A stretch of DNA of 28,221 nucleotides from DUPQ01 sp964563155 (GCA_964563155.1 CAZLVL010000022.1:1-28221), one strand, 5' to 3'; shown: positions 16,065 through 25,414, counted from the first letter of the stretch. Notes: generated by a model not told the origin, from the letters alone. Made by a program: numbers and translations.

Positions 16065-19000
16065 TTATTTAAAAACCATATTTTCTTTTCCAAATTCATC
16101 TTGCATTTCATATAAGATTTCACTACTCTTTTTGTAATACATGGTTTTTATCATTTTCTTTCCATCTGTATTTTTAATAATTACCAACTGGGAATTACCT
16201 GAAAAATACTTAATAAAAGCCTCAAAGCTATTTAAATCAATATTATTGCCATTGATATAGAGGATTTCTTCTTTTTCCATATTGCCATTTATCTGTTTAG
16301 AAGTCCCCTTGTTATTAATGCCATTTCCATTATTAGTATTATACCCATTTTCTTTAAGTAAATCCAAAGATTCAATTTCTTCTGCCAAAAGTTTTGGGAC
16401 ATCATCTTTTAAACTAACCCTTCCACTTACTACAACCTTGTTTTCAACCAGTAATAAATCCGCATATTTTTCTAAAACCCTAGGAAAAACAATTATTTCT
16501 AAAGAACCATATAAATCTTCAATTTGTAAAAAAGCCATCATTTCATTGTTCTTTGTCAGCTTCTTTTGCACAATATTTATGACACCAGCCACCTTTACTC
16601 TGCTTCTATCTTCTAAAGGTCTTTGGATTATATGGATTTTTTCTTCTCCAACTTCCCCATCTTCTAAAATCTCTTCATTATTACTTGCACTTTCATTATG
16701 GCTATTAAAAGCACTACACTTAACCAAATCCATTTTTTGCAAAATATCCTTGTAATCATCCAGTGGATTTCCAGTCATATAAATACCTAAAGCCTCTTTT
16801 TCAAGTTTAAGTTTCTTAGTTAGGTCATACTCTTCTCTTTTGGGTATTTCATATTCAAATTCTTCAGCTTTACTTGTTTCATCCCCTAAATCAAATATAG
16901 AAATTTGACCTTCTAGATTCTTCTTTTCTTGTAGATTTATTGCATTTGTAAGGTCTTCATAGGCTGAAAGAAGCTCACACCTATTGTTGCCCAATCTGTC
17001 AAAGGCCCCAGCCTTAATAAAGCCTTCTAAGCACTTCTTATTAATATCACTTCTATTGCTTCTTTTTAGAAAATCAATAAAATCTTTGTAGTCTCCATTA
17101 CTATCTCTTTCAAAAACTAGAGACTCACAAGCCTTTAGGCCAACGCCATTTATTGAGGCTAGTGGATATCTAATATTTTTACCTTCAACAGCAAACTTTA
17201 TATCACTTTTATTTATATCTGGAGGTAAAACCTCAATATTCATGCTTTTACACTCTTCAATATATTCAGCTAATTTATCTCTAGAGTTTAAAAAGCTATT
17301 CATGGTTGCTGCCATAAATTCAACAGGATAATAGGTCTTTAAGTAGGCTGTTTGATAAGAGATGTATGCATAAGCAACCCCATGGGACTTGTTAAAAGCA
17401 TAGTTACCAAAGTCTATCATCTCTTCAAAAATTTCATTGGCAATGGACTCAGGGATATTATTCTTTTTTGCTCCTCTTAAGAAGTTATCCTTTTCTTTTA
17501 ATAGTGAATCCATCTGCTTTTTAGACATCATCTTTCTAACAAAGTCAGATTGGCTCATGGTGTAGCCTGCCATCTCTCTACAAACCTGCATTATCTGCTC
17601 TTGATAAATCATACAACCATAAGTATCTTTTAAAATTGGTTTGAGTATTTCATGTTGGTAAACTGTCCCTTCAGGATATCTCTTGTTTTGCAAACTCATT
17701 TCTATAAACTGCATAGGACCTGGTCTATATATAGAAAGTCCAAAGGTAATGTCATCAATAGATTCAGGTTTAAATCTTTTCATGAAGTCAGTCATACCTG
17801 CGCTTTCTAATTGGAAAATACCAGCTGTTTTTCCCTTTGATATATACTCAAAAACTTTTTTATCATCATATTCCATATTGGAAAAATCAATTTCTCTTCC
17901 ATGGTTCTTTTTTATTAATGAAATACAATCTTTTATAACTGTAAGGGTTCTTAAGCCCAAAAAGTCCACCTTTAATAGGCCCATAGCCTCTAAATTTTCC
18001 ATAGGAAATTGGGTAACCATAGAGCCTTCATCAGACACTTGAAGGGGCAAATACTCCCTTATAGGCTTGTCTGTAATAACTACACCAGCAGCATGTATTC
18101 CTGTGTGTCTAGAAATACCCTCTAGCTTACGGCCCATATCAATAAGCTCTTTAACTGTGGGATCATTTTCATATTCTTGTCTTAACTCTGGATTAATGTC
18201 TAAGGCCTTATCAATTTTCATTTTAGGCTCATTGGGAATCATTTTGCTGATTTTGTCACATAGAGCATAGGGTAAATTAAGGGCTCTACCCACATCTTTT
18301 ACAACTCCTCTAGCTGCCATAGTTCCAAAGGTAATAATTTGGCTTACCTTATCGTGGCCATATTTATCCTTAACATACTCTATGACCTCTCCCCTTCTTT
18401 CATAGCAAAAGTCCACATCAATATCAGGTAGGGAGATTCTTTCAGGATTTAAAAATCTTTCGAACAAAAGATTATATCTAATGGGGTCTACACTGGTTAT
18501 TTCCATAGCATAAGAGACTATACTACCTGCAGCACTACCTCTTCCAGGTCCTACTGGAATATCATTGTCTCTAGCATATTTTATAAAGTCAGCTGTTATG
18601 AGAAAGTAGTCCACATATCCCATTCTGTTTATAACAGATAGCTCATAATTAGCTCTCTCTATGTGCTCAGGCTTTAGATTTTCTTTATATCTTTTTCTCA
18701 AACCATCGTAAACAAGCTTTTTCAGATAATCAAAGTGATCCATGTCTTCTAAGGGAAAGATGGGCAAATGCATACTGTCTAACTGGAAATTGACATTACA
18801 CATGTCCGCTACCAGTTGGGTATTGGTTACCGCTTCTGGTACAAAAGAAAAATCATTTAGCATTTCTTCTTTGGATTTAAAGTAAAACTCATCGGTTGCA
18901 AATCTCATCCTGTTTTCTTCATCCACAGTTTTTCCAGTTTGAACACATAAAAGTATATCATGAGCCTTTGCATCTTCTTTATTTAAATAGTGGACATCAT

Positions 19001-19613
19001 TTGTAGCAACAAGTTTCACATCTAAATCTTTAGCTAATTTTATAAGTTGCTGATTAACTATATTTTGTTCTGGTATTTTATTGTATTGCAGCTCTAAAAA
19101 GAAATTTTCTTTGCCAAAAATATCAATAAATTCTAAGGCCTTCTTCTTAGCCCCTTCATAGTCATTTTTCAAAATAGCCTCTGGTATATCTCCTGACAAA
19201 CAGGCACTTAAGGCTATAATATCTCCTTGGTATTGTCTAAGTAATTCAATATCCACTCTAGGTTTGTAGTAGTAACCATCTACAAAAGATTGGGTTACAA
19301 TTTTCATAAGATTATTTAGACCTTTATTGTTCTTAGCTAAAAGCACCAAGTGACCTTGACTAGAGTCTGTTAAATGTACCTTATCTGTTCTTTTTCTTCT
19401 AGCGGTGTAAACCTCACACCCTATAATGGCCTTAATATTTACAGCTACACAAGCCTTGTACAAATCTAATATGCCATACATTACACCATGGTCTGTTATA
19501 GCTACAGCATTCATGTCCAATTGTTTGGCTTTTTTTACCATATCTTTAATTTTTGTAGAACCGTCTAAGAGACTGTATTCTGTATGCACATGTAGATGTA
19601 CAAAGTCAGGCAT
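16065..19613 (-). CDS. dnaE: DNA polymerase III alpha subunit, DnaE type
   Basis: Replicative C-family polymerase, 1182 aa. The N-terminal PHP domain retains the metal-ligand set (H8, H10, D17, H42, E67, D206/H208), so proofreading or pyrophosphatase activity is possible. The palm aspartates are D397 and D399 in PDIDVDF and D550 in LLKVDFLG; the GRGSAAGS nucleotide loop is at 357-364. A helix-hairpin-helix (INGVGLKACESL) lies near 830 and an OB-fold (VKVAGVINIV onward) near 1000-1070, preceded by a low-complexity insert. The Asn/Gly-rich stretch near 1090 is a flexible linker to a short C-terminal domain. The ATG overlaps the end of rdgB by eight bases, with AAGGAG just upstream. Confidence 0.97.
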   Translation of the reverse strand: MPDFVHLHVHTEYSLLDGSTKIKDMVKKAKQLDMNAVAITDHGVMYGILDLYKACVAVNIKAIIGCEVYTARRKRTDKVHLTDSSQGHLVLLAKNNKGLNNLMKIVTQSFVDGYYYKPRVDIELLRQYQGDIIALSACLSGDIPEAILKNDYEGAKKKALEFIDIFGKENFFLELQYNKIPEQNIVNQQLIKLAKDLDVKLVATNDVHYLNKEDAKAHDILLCVQTGKTVDEENRMRFATDEFYFKSKEEMLNDFSFVPEAVTNTQLVADMCNVNFQLDSMHLPIFPLEDMDHFDYLKKLVYDGLRKRYKENLKPEHIERANYELSVINRMGYVDYFLITADFIKYARDNDIPVGPGRGSAAGSIVSYAMEITSVDPIRYNLLFERFLNPERISLPDIDVDFCYERRGEVIEYVKDKYGHDKVSQIITFGTMAARGVVKDVGRALNLPYALCDKISKMIPNEPKMKIDKALDINPELRQEYENDPTVKELIDMGRKLEGISRHTGIHAAGVVITDKPIREYLPLQVSDEGSMVTQFPMENLEAMGLLKVDFLGLRTLTVIKDCISLIKKNHGREIDFSNMEYDDKKVFEYISKGKTAGIFQLESAGMTDFMKRFKPESIDDITFGLSIYRPGPMQFIEMSLQNKRYPEGTVYQHEILKPILKDTYGCMIYQEQIMQVCREMAGYTMSQSDFVRKMMSKKQMDSLLKEKDNFLRGAKKNNIPESIANEIFEEMIDFGNYAFNKSHGVAYAYISYQTAYLKTYYPVEFMAATMNSFLNSRDKLAEYIEECKSMNIEVLPPDINKSDIKFAVEGKNIRYPLASINGVGLKACESLVFERDSNGDYKDFIDFLKRSNRSDINKKCLEGFIKAGAFDRLGNNRCELLSAYEDLTNAINLQEKKNLEGQISIFDLGDETSKAEEFEYEIPKREEYDLTKKLKLEKEALGIYMTGNPLDDYKDILQKMDLVKCSAFNSHNESASNNEEILEDGEVGEEKIHIIQRPLEDRSRVKVAGVINIVQKKLTKNNEMMAFLQIEDLYGSLEIIVFPRVLEKYADLLLVENKVVVSGRVSLKDDVPKLLAEEIESLDLLKENGYNTNNGNGINNKGTSKQINGNMEKEEILYINGNNIDLNSFEAFIKYFSGNSQLVIIKNTDGKKMIKTMYYKKSSEILYEMQDEFGKENMVFK

Positions 19614-20226
19614 TTAAATACTCCTTAAGCTTAATGATTGCCATAGCCCTATGACTAATTGAGTTTTTCTCTAAATCAGAAAGCTGGGCAAATGTTTTCT
19701 CAAAACCTAAAGGTTGAAAGATTGGATCATATCCAAAGCCTCTTTCTCCTTGGGGTTTTCTTACTATATGTCCTTTGCAAATGCCCTTAAATAGTTTTTC
19801 AGATCCATCTTCTTCTATTAGGGCAATTACTGTTACAAATCTGGCTTGTATAGGCCTGTTATCTATTCTATCTATCAACTTTAATAAGGCTTCATTGTTG
19901 TATCTATCAATATATTTTTTAGGAACTTTATTAACAGTATTTTGGTTAATATAGTTATAAAGTCTTTTTGAATAAACACCAGGAAGCATATTTAAACCAT
20001 ACACTTCTAAACCTGAGTCATCAGCAATTACTTTATAATCTGTATATTTTTTAGCATCTCTTGCTTTAATTAAAGCATTTTCTTCAAAAGATAAGGCATT
20101 TTCCTCTGGTTCGGAATCTATATTTAAGTCTTTTAAAGTTAATATTTCATATTGAGGTAAAACAGCCTTGATTTCATTCATTTTTCCTTGGTTGTTACTG
20201 GCTAGAAGTAATTTATTATTATTCAT
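19606..20226 (-). CDS. rdgB: XTP/dITP diphosphatase (RdgB/HAM1 family)
   Basis: Hydrolyses non-canonical purine triphosphates (XTP, dITP, ITP) to monophosphates, keeping them out of DNA and RNA. Signature pieces: SNNQGKMNE (10-18), SFEENALIKA (46-55), ADDSGLEV (68-75), GFGYDP (163-168) and SHRA (191-194). The segment after PGVYSKR is longer and more basic than usual and replaces the common SARYAG form, a modest local divergence. The start overlaps the rph stop in an ATGA; the rph-rdgB pairing is widespread in Firmicutes, where the two are sometimes fused. Confidence 0.95.
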   Translation of the reverse strand: MNNNKLLLASNNQGKMNEIKAVLPQYEILTLKDLNIDSEPEENALSFEENALIKARDAKKYTDYKVIADDSGLEVYGLNMLPGVYSKRLYNYINQNTVNKVPKKYIDRYNNEALLKLIDRIDNRPIQARFVTVIALIEEDGSEKLFKGICKGHIVRKPQGERGFGYDPIFQPLGFEKTFAQLSDLEKNSISHRAMAIIKLKEYLNA

Positions 20227-20936
20227 AAGCTATTTATACACCTTTTTTGTATTTCTATAATATCCATGATAGCAAGTTGAGAGTAATCCATCATCATATT
20301 CATTTGTTCCCTATTAAACATATATCCTTCACCAGTTCCTTGAACTTCAGCAATCTCACCTTCTGAGTTCATAACCACATTCATGTCAACTTGTGCCCTA
20401 AAATCTTCTTCATAAGCTAAATCCACCATAACCTCATCATCAACAAGGCCAACACTTATGGCTGCTAAATAGGTTTTTATAGGGTTATCCTTTATCATCT
20501 GTTTTTTAATCATCCATTGAAAGGCTTCATATAGGGCTACAAAACTAGCATTTATACAAGCTGTCCTAGTGCCCCCATCTGCTTGTATTACATCACAGTC
20601 TACAATAATGGTTGCATCATTAAAGGCATCTAAGTCTGTACAAGCTCTTAAAGATCGGCCAATGAGTCTTTCAATTTCGCTTCCTCTGGAATTTTTCTTT
20701 AGACTTGAAATATCTCTTTTATTCCTACTATGTGTTGCTCTAGGTAGCATGTTGTACTCAGCTGTTACCCAACCTTTAGAATCTCTAAAGGGCATAGATT
20801 CTAAAACTACACTGGCAGTACACAAAACTTTTGTATTTCCACACTCAATGTAGGCTGAACCTTCAGCATAGTCCATTACATTCTTTTTCAAAGTGATAAT
20901 TCGTACTTGGTCATTTTTCCGTCCGTCATTTCTCAT
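20223..20936 (-). CDS. rph: Ribonuclease PH
   Basis: Phosphorolytic 3'-5' exoribonuclease that trims tRNA 3' ends. Conserved features are RNDGR at the start, the RDSKGWVTAEYNMLPRATHSR region (about 51-71), the helix GSEIERLIGRSLRA and the phosphate-binding GGTRTA (121-126) after DCDVIQAD. Length 237 aa is normal. AAGGAGAAG lies about seven bases before the ATG. It is the first gene of the ten-gene operon and has a promoter 70-100 bp upstream. Confidence 0.97.
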   Translation of the reverse strand: MRNDGRKNDQVRIITLKKNVMDYAEGSAYIECGNTKVLCTASVVLESMPFRDSKGWVTAEYNMLPRATHSRNKRDISSLKKNSRGSEIERLIGRSLRACTDLDAFNDATIIVDCDVIQADGGTRTACINASFVALYEAFQWMIKKQMIKDNPIKTYLAAISVGLVDDEVMVDLAYEEDFRAQVDMNVVMNSEGEIAEVQGTGEGYMFNREQMNMMMDYSQLAIMDIIEIQKRCINSL

Positions 20937-20980
20937 AATTTTCTTCTCCTTAGAAAATTTTTAGACTTTGTACAAAAGAC

Positions 20981-21000
20981 AAGTTAAGTATTTTTAACTT
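20981..21000 (-). promoter_or_regulatory. Short inverted repeat in the rph 5' leader
   Basis: AAGTTAA (20981-20987) and TTAACTT (20994-21000) form a seven-base stem with a six-base loop within the predicted untranslated leader, just downstream of the promoter. It is AT-only apart from one pair, so its stability is low. Confidence 0.25.
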
Positions 21001-21005
21001 AATTT

Positions 21006-21034
21006 ATATTATCACTTTTAAAAGTTACTTACAA
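21006..21034 (-). promoter_or_regulatory. Promoter of rph-...-mutS2 operon
   Basis: On the minus strand TTGTAA (21034-21029), 17 bp spacer, TAATAT (21011-21006). Predicted transcription start near 20999, about 60 nt before the rph ATG. No strong intrinsic terminator separates it from the amidase gene upstream, so read-through is possible. Confidence 0.45.
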
Positions 21035-21067
21035 ATGGAAAAGGACAAAAAGACAAAGTAAAATTAA

Positions 21068-22633
21068 CTAATTTTCACTTGGTCTAGTTTGTAAATATTC
21101 TTCTATACCATTGGCAAGCCCCTCAGCTATTCTTTGCTGATAGTCAAGGCTATATTTTAACTTATTACTTTCTTCAGGATTGGTTATAAAGCCAGCTTCT
21201 AGGGTAATTGCAGGAGCTTCAGACTGACCATGGGTCGCTAACATCTGTTGCATTATCCCCCTATCAATAGCTACAGCTTTTTTTGATACATTTCTTTGAA
21301 TTATTTGGGCTAATTCTTTTTCTTCATCTTCTCTCCAAATGGTTGTAATACCATTTATTCTTGTGTCATCATATGAGTTGATGTGTATGGATATAAATAA
21401 AATTGAATTAGTTATATTAGCCATATCTCCTCTTTCTAGCACATAACCCAAAAAGACATCTTCGTTTCTTGACATGAAAACATTGTGACCTCTTTTTATA
21501 AGTTCAACTTCTAAGAGTTTTGCAATTTCTAAATTAATATATGCTTCATGTAACTTATCTTCTTCTCTAGATAAGGTACCTGGGTCATGGCCACCGTGAC
21601 CAGCGTCAACAAATATGAGGTTTTCAATATTAGGATCTAAAAAGGTCAAGGTTGAATACCAATCATTAGAGTTGGGATAAAGTATTATTTCTTTTTTAAA
21701 GAGAAAATCTATTTCATAAAATGTTCCATTACCTAAAACAACCTCTCTAACCTCAAAATACTCCATACAAGAATCGTTTACATAGACTTTTTCTTCTTCA
21801 AGTCTAAAGGTTCTATTGTTGTTATTTGAAGGAATTCTTATGGTATATAGGTCATCTCTTCCATTAAACACCTTGTCTTCATAGTAAAGAATACTACTAT
21901 CAGACTGTTTACAAAGAAGATAATTAGATAAAAAGAAGAATTTTCTGGAATATACATTAGAGAAGTTAAAAAATTCAATATTTTTAAATTCACCAAAAGT
22001 TAAAGCTAAAAGTTCATCTTCATTTTCAATATTTTTTATTACCACATTGTCTAAAGCTTCAAAGGTAATCATTACTTGTGTATTAGTATTATCTTTTCTT
22101 ATATCAATTTCATGAATAAAATCGCTTTCTACAAAGATTGTATCTCTTTGCTTGCTGTATGTATTGTATTCATCTAGCATCAAAAACAAGGTAATTTTAG
22201 ATTCATTGTTAATTTCATACCATGAGGTTCTTTTAGGGTCATTGGGATTTCTAAATTCGTTACTAACAAATTTTTTATCATTACTAAATTCAGTGGTAAA
22301 CTCATACTCTGAAGTAAAACCTTTAATATATAAGGTGTCATTTTCAAAGAATATTTCCAACTCTTTAGGCAGTCTTGGAGTAGGAGTTGGGGGGATACTT
22401 GGATCAGGACTTTGTGTATTAGGATTGTTTGACTCTTTTATTTGTGTATTACTAGCTTGAGGTTTTCCACCTTGTGAGCTAGTAGGTCTTGGGTTGTTAG
22501 GATTAAAGTTTTGATTGGTCAGTAAAAAAATTACAACAGCAACTACAATACAGAATATAAATAGAGAAGCAATTATGGCTATCCTTTTTTGCTTCTTTTG
22601 TCTCTTGTTATTATTATCGAAATAGAAGTTCAT
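21068..22633 (-). CDS. Membrane-anchored N-acetylmuramoyl-L-alanine amidase (Amidase_3)
   Basis: Zinc amidase that cuts the bond between MurNAc and the stem peptide of peptidoglycan. A single membrane helix (about 17-38) after a basic start anchors it with the bulk outside. It is followed by a Pro/Ser/Asn-rich linker (about 43-90), a beta-rich domain of unknown type (about 90-325) and the C-terminal Amidase_3 domain (about 338-515). Zinc ligands H346 (DAGHGGHDPG), E363 and H417 (SIHINS) and catalytic E479 (TLEAGF) are all present. GAGGA lies five bases before the ATG. It follows the second amidase gene by 13 bp, so the two are cotranscribed; the separate N-terminal regions suggest different placement in the wall. 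Confidence 0.93.
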   Translation of the reverse strand: MNFYFDNNNKRQKKQKRIAIIASLFIFCIVVAVVIFLLTNQNFNPNNPRPTSSQGGKPQASNTQIKESNNPNTQSPDPSIPPTPTPRLPKELEIFFENDTLYIKGFTSEYEFTTEFSNDKKFVSNEFRNPNDPKRTSWYEINNESKITLFLMLDEYNTYSKQRDTIFVESDFIHEIDIRKDNTNTQVMITFEALDNVVIKNIENEDELLALTFGEFKNIEFFNFSNVYSRKFFFLSNYLLCKQSDSSILYYEDKVFNGRDDLYTIRIPSNNNNRTFRLEEEKVYVNDSCMEYFEVREVVLGNGTFYEIDFLFKKEIILYPNSNDWYSTLTFLDPNIENLIFVDAGHGGHDPGTLSREEDKLHEAYINLEIAKLLEVELIKRGHNVFMSRNEDVFLGYVLERGDMANITNSILFISIHINSYDDTRINGITTIWREDEEKELAQIIQRNVSKKAVAIDRGIMQQMLATHGQSEAPAITLEAGFITNPEESNKLKYSLDYQQRIAEGLANGIEEYLQTRPSEN

Positions 22634-22646
22634 ATGTCCTCGCCTT

Positions 22647-24869
22647 TTAGTTATGTTCTAACGTTTCTATTATACCCTTGACTATAGAATTAGCAAGAAT
22701 ATACTGATATTCATCATTTTGTAGTAAGGCTAATTCTTCTTTATTGGTCATAAATCCGCTTTCAACCAAGACAGCTGGCATTTTTGTTGCTTTTAGCACA
22801 ACCAGATTAGGCCTATCAATTATTCCCATATCTATAGCTTTTGTGTTAATTATAAGGTTGCTTTGGATTTTTTTTGCCAGTGTTTTTCCGTTTAAACCAA
22901 CTATATTACTAGAATTTGGATAAACCAAGGTCATAATTCCTTTAACGTTTTCATTTAAAAAGGCATTTGAATGTATACTAACAAATACTTTTGCTTCAAT
23001 TTGATTGGCTAAATGAGCTCTTTCGTAAAGTCCTACAAAATCATTGTTTATTCTTGTCATGTAAACCTTATAGCCCATGTCTGTTAGTATCTTTTCAACT
23101 TTTTTCGAAATTCCTAAATTAATATTCGCTTCATACACATTGTCGTAAACAGCCCCTGGGTCAAAACCTCCGTGACCTGCATCAATTACAAGAGAGTTTT
23201 TATAGGGATTGCTAAGGGGCATAATATTAATATTAGTATAGGTGTTTCTTTCAGAGTTCATATACAAGGAAACTTCTTCTTTAGAATAGATGCTTAATAC
23301 AACCTCTTCATTTCTTCTTTCAATACTAATTTTTTCAATAAGAGGATCATTTACATATAAAACTCCAGAGGTTAATCTATAAGAAGGATCTGAAAAACTT
23401 ACCTTATTTACCAAGCCTGTTCTTTCTACCTTAACACTAGATTTAACAAAACCCATTTGGTCTGCTAAAGCAATACCATTTAGATAAATATATTTTCTTT
23501 GAGATGAGTTATTATAGGTTAAATTAATAATTTTTTGAGTATATATCTCTAAAATTAACCTACCAGCTTCTTCTACAATCTCATATCTATTTTGCCCATT
23601 TAGAACAATAGCAATATAGACACCATCAGAACTTGTATTTACATCTATAGATTTAATATATTTAGAGTTTTCTGATGGCTTAACATGTATATCTTCACTA
23701 TATGCATGAGGTATGAATAGAATAATCCTATTTGGATCAGATATCCTATTTATGGTATAAGCCTTATAACTACTAACATTAATAAACACCTTATCAGCTT
23801 GGCTAGTAACAATTAACTTGTTCTTACCACTGGTATCTATATTGGTTTTCATTTCACTTGAAGATGAATCCTCATTATTTCCTTTATTTACATCATTGCC
23901 ACCACTGTTATTATTACTATTACTATCTAAAGGTAAATTACCTTTATCTTTACTTATAGTTATATCCAGATATGTGTTTTTTTGTTTTAAGTCATAGACA
24001 AAGGATTCACTCACATCTAAAACCAGTCTTTGGATGTTTCCATCATTTACTATCCTAATATTTTTAAGAGATCTTCCATTTACAAACAAAGGTGAGATTT
24101 TATTAGCCTCTAATATGTCTACCACTAACCTATCTGGTAAATCTAACTTGTAATTACTTTTAATCTTGTAGTTATTACTTTTTATAATTACCCTTTCATA
24201 ATGGCCATAGTCTTTGTAATAGATATTAGACTGGATAATGCTTTCATAAAAGCTACTTGGAATATATGTATAACCATTTTCATATTTAAAGGCAATATTA
24301 TCTAGTTCAAAATCATTGAAATAAATCTTTTTTGACTTACTATCAAATATATATTTATTATTCTCATACTCCAAATAGGCACTAGAGCTTAAATCATCCC
24401 ATAAAATCCTAGCCTTAATTTTTGCTGCAAATTCACTTAAAAGAATATATTCTATATTCTCATCTAGCTTATTATTTTGATTATTATTTGGATTTTCTTC
24501 CTTATATCCAATTAAATACTTACCATAATCATTGGAAAAAATTGACAAGGCTTGTTTGGGAATGTAGGTGTTATTATCAATTAATTTGATTTCCCCAAAA
24601 GAGTATTTCAAACCATCTATAAGGACTATATTGGTAACTGTATTAAAGTTTATACTTTTTGATTGATAACTTGTTTCAACGCTTCTATCTAAATTATTCC
24701 AAAATAAACTTATTTCATGAATGGAGGCAATTGAAGAAAGCTTGTAGTATTCAACCTCATCTACAACTTTTATAGGCACATCCTTATAAATATCATTTGA
24801 ATTGGCTGATACACTTATGGGAATTAAGATAATTATTAAGAATAGAAGTGTCTTTAGTATTTTTTTCAT
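22647..24869 (-). CDS. Secreted N-acetylmuramoyl-L-alanine amidase with AMIN-like domains
   Basis: A signal peptide (about 1-22, ending SVSANS) is followed by two copies of a copper-amine-oxidase-N-like stalk module (about 35-125 and 138-215; compare YYKLSSIASI/TYIPKQAL with YILLSEFAAK/TYIPSSF). Then come two AMIN-like beta domains (about 245-306 and 350-445) separated by an Asn/Gly/Ser-rich linker (312-340), and an Amidase_3 catalytic domain (about 558-738). Zinc ligands are H566 (DAGHGGFDPG), E580 and H633 (SIHSNA), with catalytic E703 (LVESGF). AMIN domains usually direct amidases to the wall or septum. The binding site is weak (AAAGAAAAAA). First gene of a two-gene amidase operon. Confidence 0.94.
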   Translation of the reverse strand: MKKILKTLLFLIIILIPISVSANSNDIYKDVPIKVVDEVEYYKLSSIASIHEISLFWNNLDRSVETSYQSKSINFNTVTNIVLIDGLKYSFGEIKLIDNNTYIPKQALSIFSNDYGKYLIGYKEENPNNNQNNKLDENIEYILLSEFAAKIKARILWDDLSSSAYLEYENNKYIFDSKSKKIYFNDFELDNIAFKYENGYTYIPSSFYESIIQSNIYYKDYGHYERVIIKSNNYKIKSNYKLDLPDRLVVDILEANKISPLFVNGRSLKNIRIVNDGNIQRLVLDVSESFVYDLKQKNTYLDITISKDKGNLPLDSNSNNNSGGNDVNKGNNEDSSSSEMKTNIDTSGKNKLIVTSQADKVFINVSSYKAYTINRISDPNRIILFIPHAYSEDIHVKPSENSKYIKSIDVNTSSDGVYIAIVLNGQNRYEIVEEAGRLILEIYTQKIINLTYNNSSQRKYIYLNGIALADQMGFVKSSVKVERTGLVNKVSFSDPSYRLTSGVLYVNDPLIEKISIERRNEEVVLSIYSKEEVSLYMNSERNTYTNINIMPLSNPYKNSLVIDAGHGGFDPGAVYDNVYEANINLGISKKVEKILTDMGYKVYMTRINNDFVGLYERAHLANQIEAKVFVSIHSNAFLNENVKGIMTLVYPNSSNIVGLNGKTLAKKIQSNLIINTKAIDMGIIDRPNLVVLKATKMPAVLVESGFMTNKEELALLQNDEYQYILANSIVKGIIETLEHN

Positions 24870-24898
24870 AGTTTTTTCTTTAGTGTTTATTTATCCCT

Positions 24899-24927
24899 AT
24901 AATAATATAAAAAAAGTACAAATTCAA
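24899..24927 (-). promoter_or_regulatory. Promoter of the amidase pair
   Basis: On the minus strand TTGAAT (24927-24922), 17 bp T-rich spacer, TATTAT (24904-24899). A near-perfect palindrome TTTTTAG-A-CTAAAAA (24938-24952) lies ten bases upstream of the -35 and may be an UP-type element or regulator site. Confidence 0.45.
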
Positions 24928-24972
24928 TAATTTATACTTTTTAGACTAAAAATATTGATAATTTAAGCTAGA

Positions 24973-25275
24973 TTACTTTTTTGGAGCCTTCTTATCCAAA
25001 CTTTTTCCGAAGCTATTCCATGAATCTCTCACTCTATAGCGAAGATCTACATTGTAAATTCTATCTATAAGATTATTAAGCTGTCTTCGCATTTCTACAT
25101 AATCTACCATTACAAAATCTTCCTTTTGTAATAATTCATCCATTTCAAAAAGCCAGTTATCAAAAATTTCAGTTTCTTTATTCTCTGCATCATCTAACTT
25201 TCTTTTTAAATGGGATACAACCAACTTTACTGCCTTTTTTTTATAATACTCATCAGGATAAATCTTTTTACTCAT
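24973..25275 (-). CDS. Small charged hypothetical protein, 100 aa
   Basis: Not recognised. Soluble, highly charged and mostly helical, with a basic start (SKKIYPDEYYKKKAVKLVVSHLKRKL) and a basic end (KSLDKKAPKK). It has no cysteine or membrane segment. Start chosen at the ATG 25275 (MSKKIYPDEYY); an in-frame TTG at 25287 touches the AAAGG binding site and is unlikely. A good divergent promoter (25357-25385) and a perfect palindrome in its leader (25297-25314) indicate a real, regulated gene. Function cannot be inferred. Confidence 0.65.
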   Translation of the reverse strand: MSKKIYPDEYYKKKAVKLVVSHLKRKLDDAENKETEIFDNWLFEMDELLQKEDFVMVDYVEMRRQLNNLIDRIYNVDLRYRVRDSWNSFGKSLDKKAPKK

Positions 25276-25296
25276 TATATTTACCAACCTTTACCT

Positions 25297-25314
25297 GAAC
25301 TTGCAGGCAAGTTC
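25297..25314. promoter_or_regulatory. Perfect palindrome in leader of the small protein gene
   Basis: GAACTTGC (25297-25304), AG, GCAAGTTC (25307-25314). It lies between the promoter and the start codon of the 100-aa gene. It does not fit the Firmicute LexA box (GAAC and GTTC are too far apart) or CIRCE. It could be an operator; as RNA the two-base gap would force an opened loop. Confidence 0.4.
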
Positions 25315-25356
25315 ATTTTTAATATTTATTTATTATTTTGATATTTTTATGCCTCT

Positions 25357-25385
25357 ATAATAGCATATTAGCCATTAGTTATCAA
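25357..25385 (-). promoter_or_regulatory. Extended -10 promoter of the 100-aa gene
   Basis: On the minus strand TTGATA (25385-25380), 17 bp spacer ending in TGC, TATTAT (25362-25357). Predicted transcription start is about 25350, giving a leader of about 75 nt that contains the palindrome. Confidence 0.6.
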
Positions 25386-25408
25386 TATGCTCTTATTCAT
25401 GCTATAAT
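25379..25408 (+). promoter_or_regulatory. Extended -10 promoter of the ykgJ-like gene
   Basis: TGC plus perfect TATAAT (25403-25408), with TTATCA (25379-25384) as a weak -35 at 18 bp. The -35 region overlaps the -35 of the divergent promoter. The -10 ends six bases before the ATG at 25415. Confidence 0.6.
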
Positions 25409-25414
25409 CCATAG

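Noticed and set aside
25297..25314. LexA (SOS) box or CIRCE element
   Set aside because: The GAAC and GTTC half-sites are ten bases apart instead of four, and the CIRCE core TTAGCACTC is absent.
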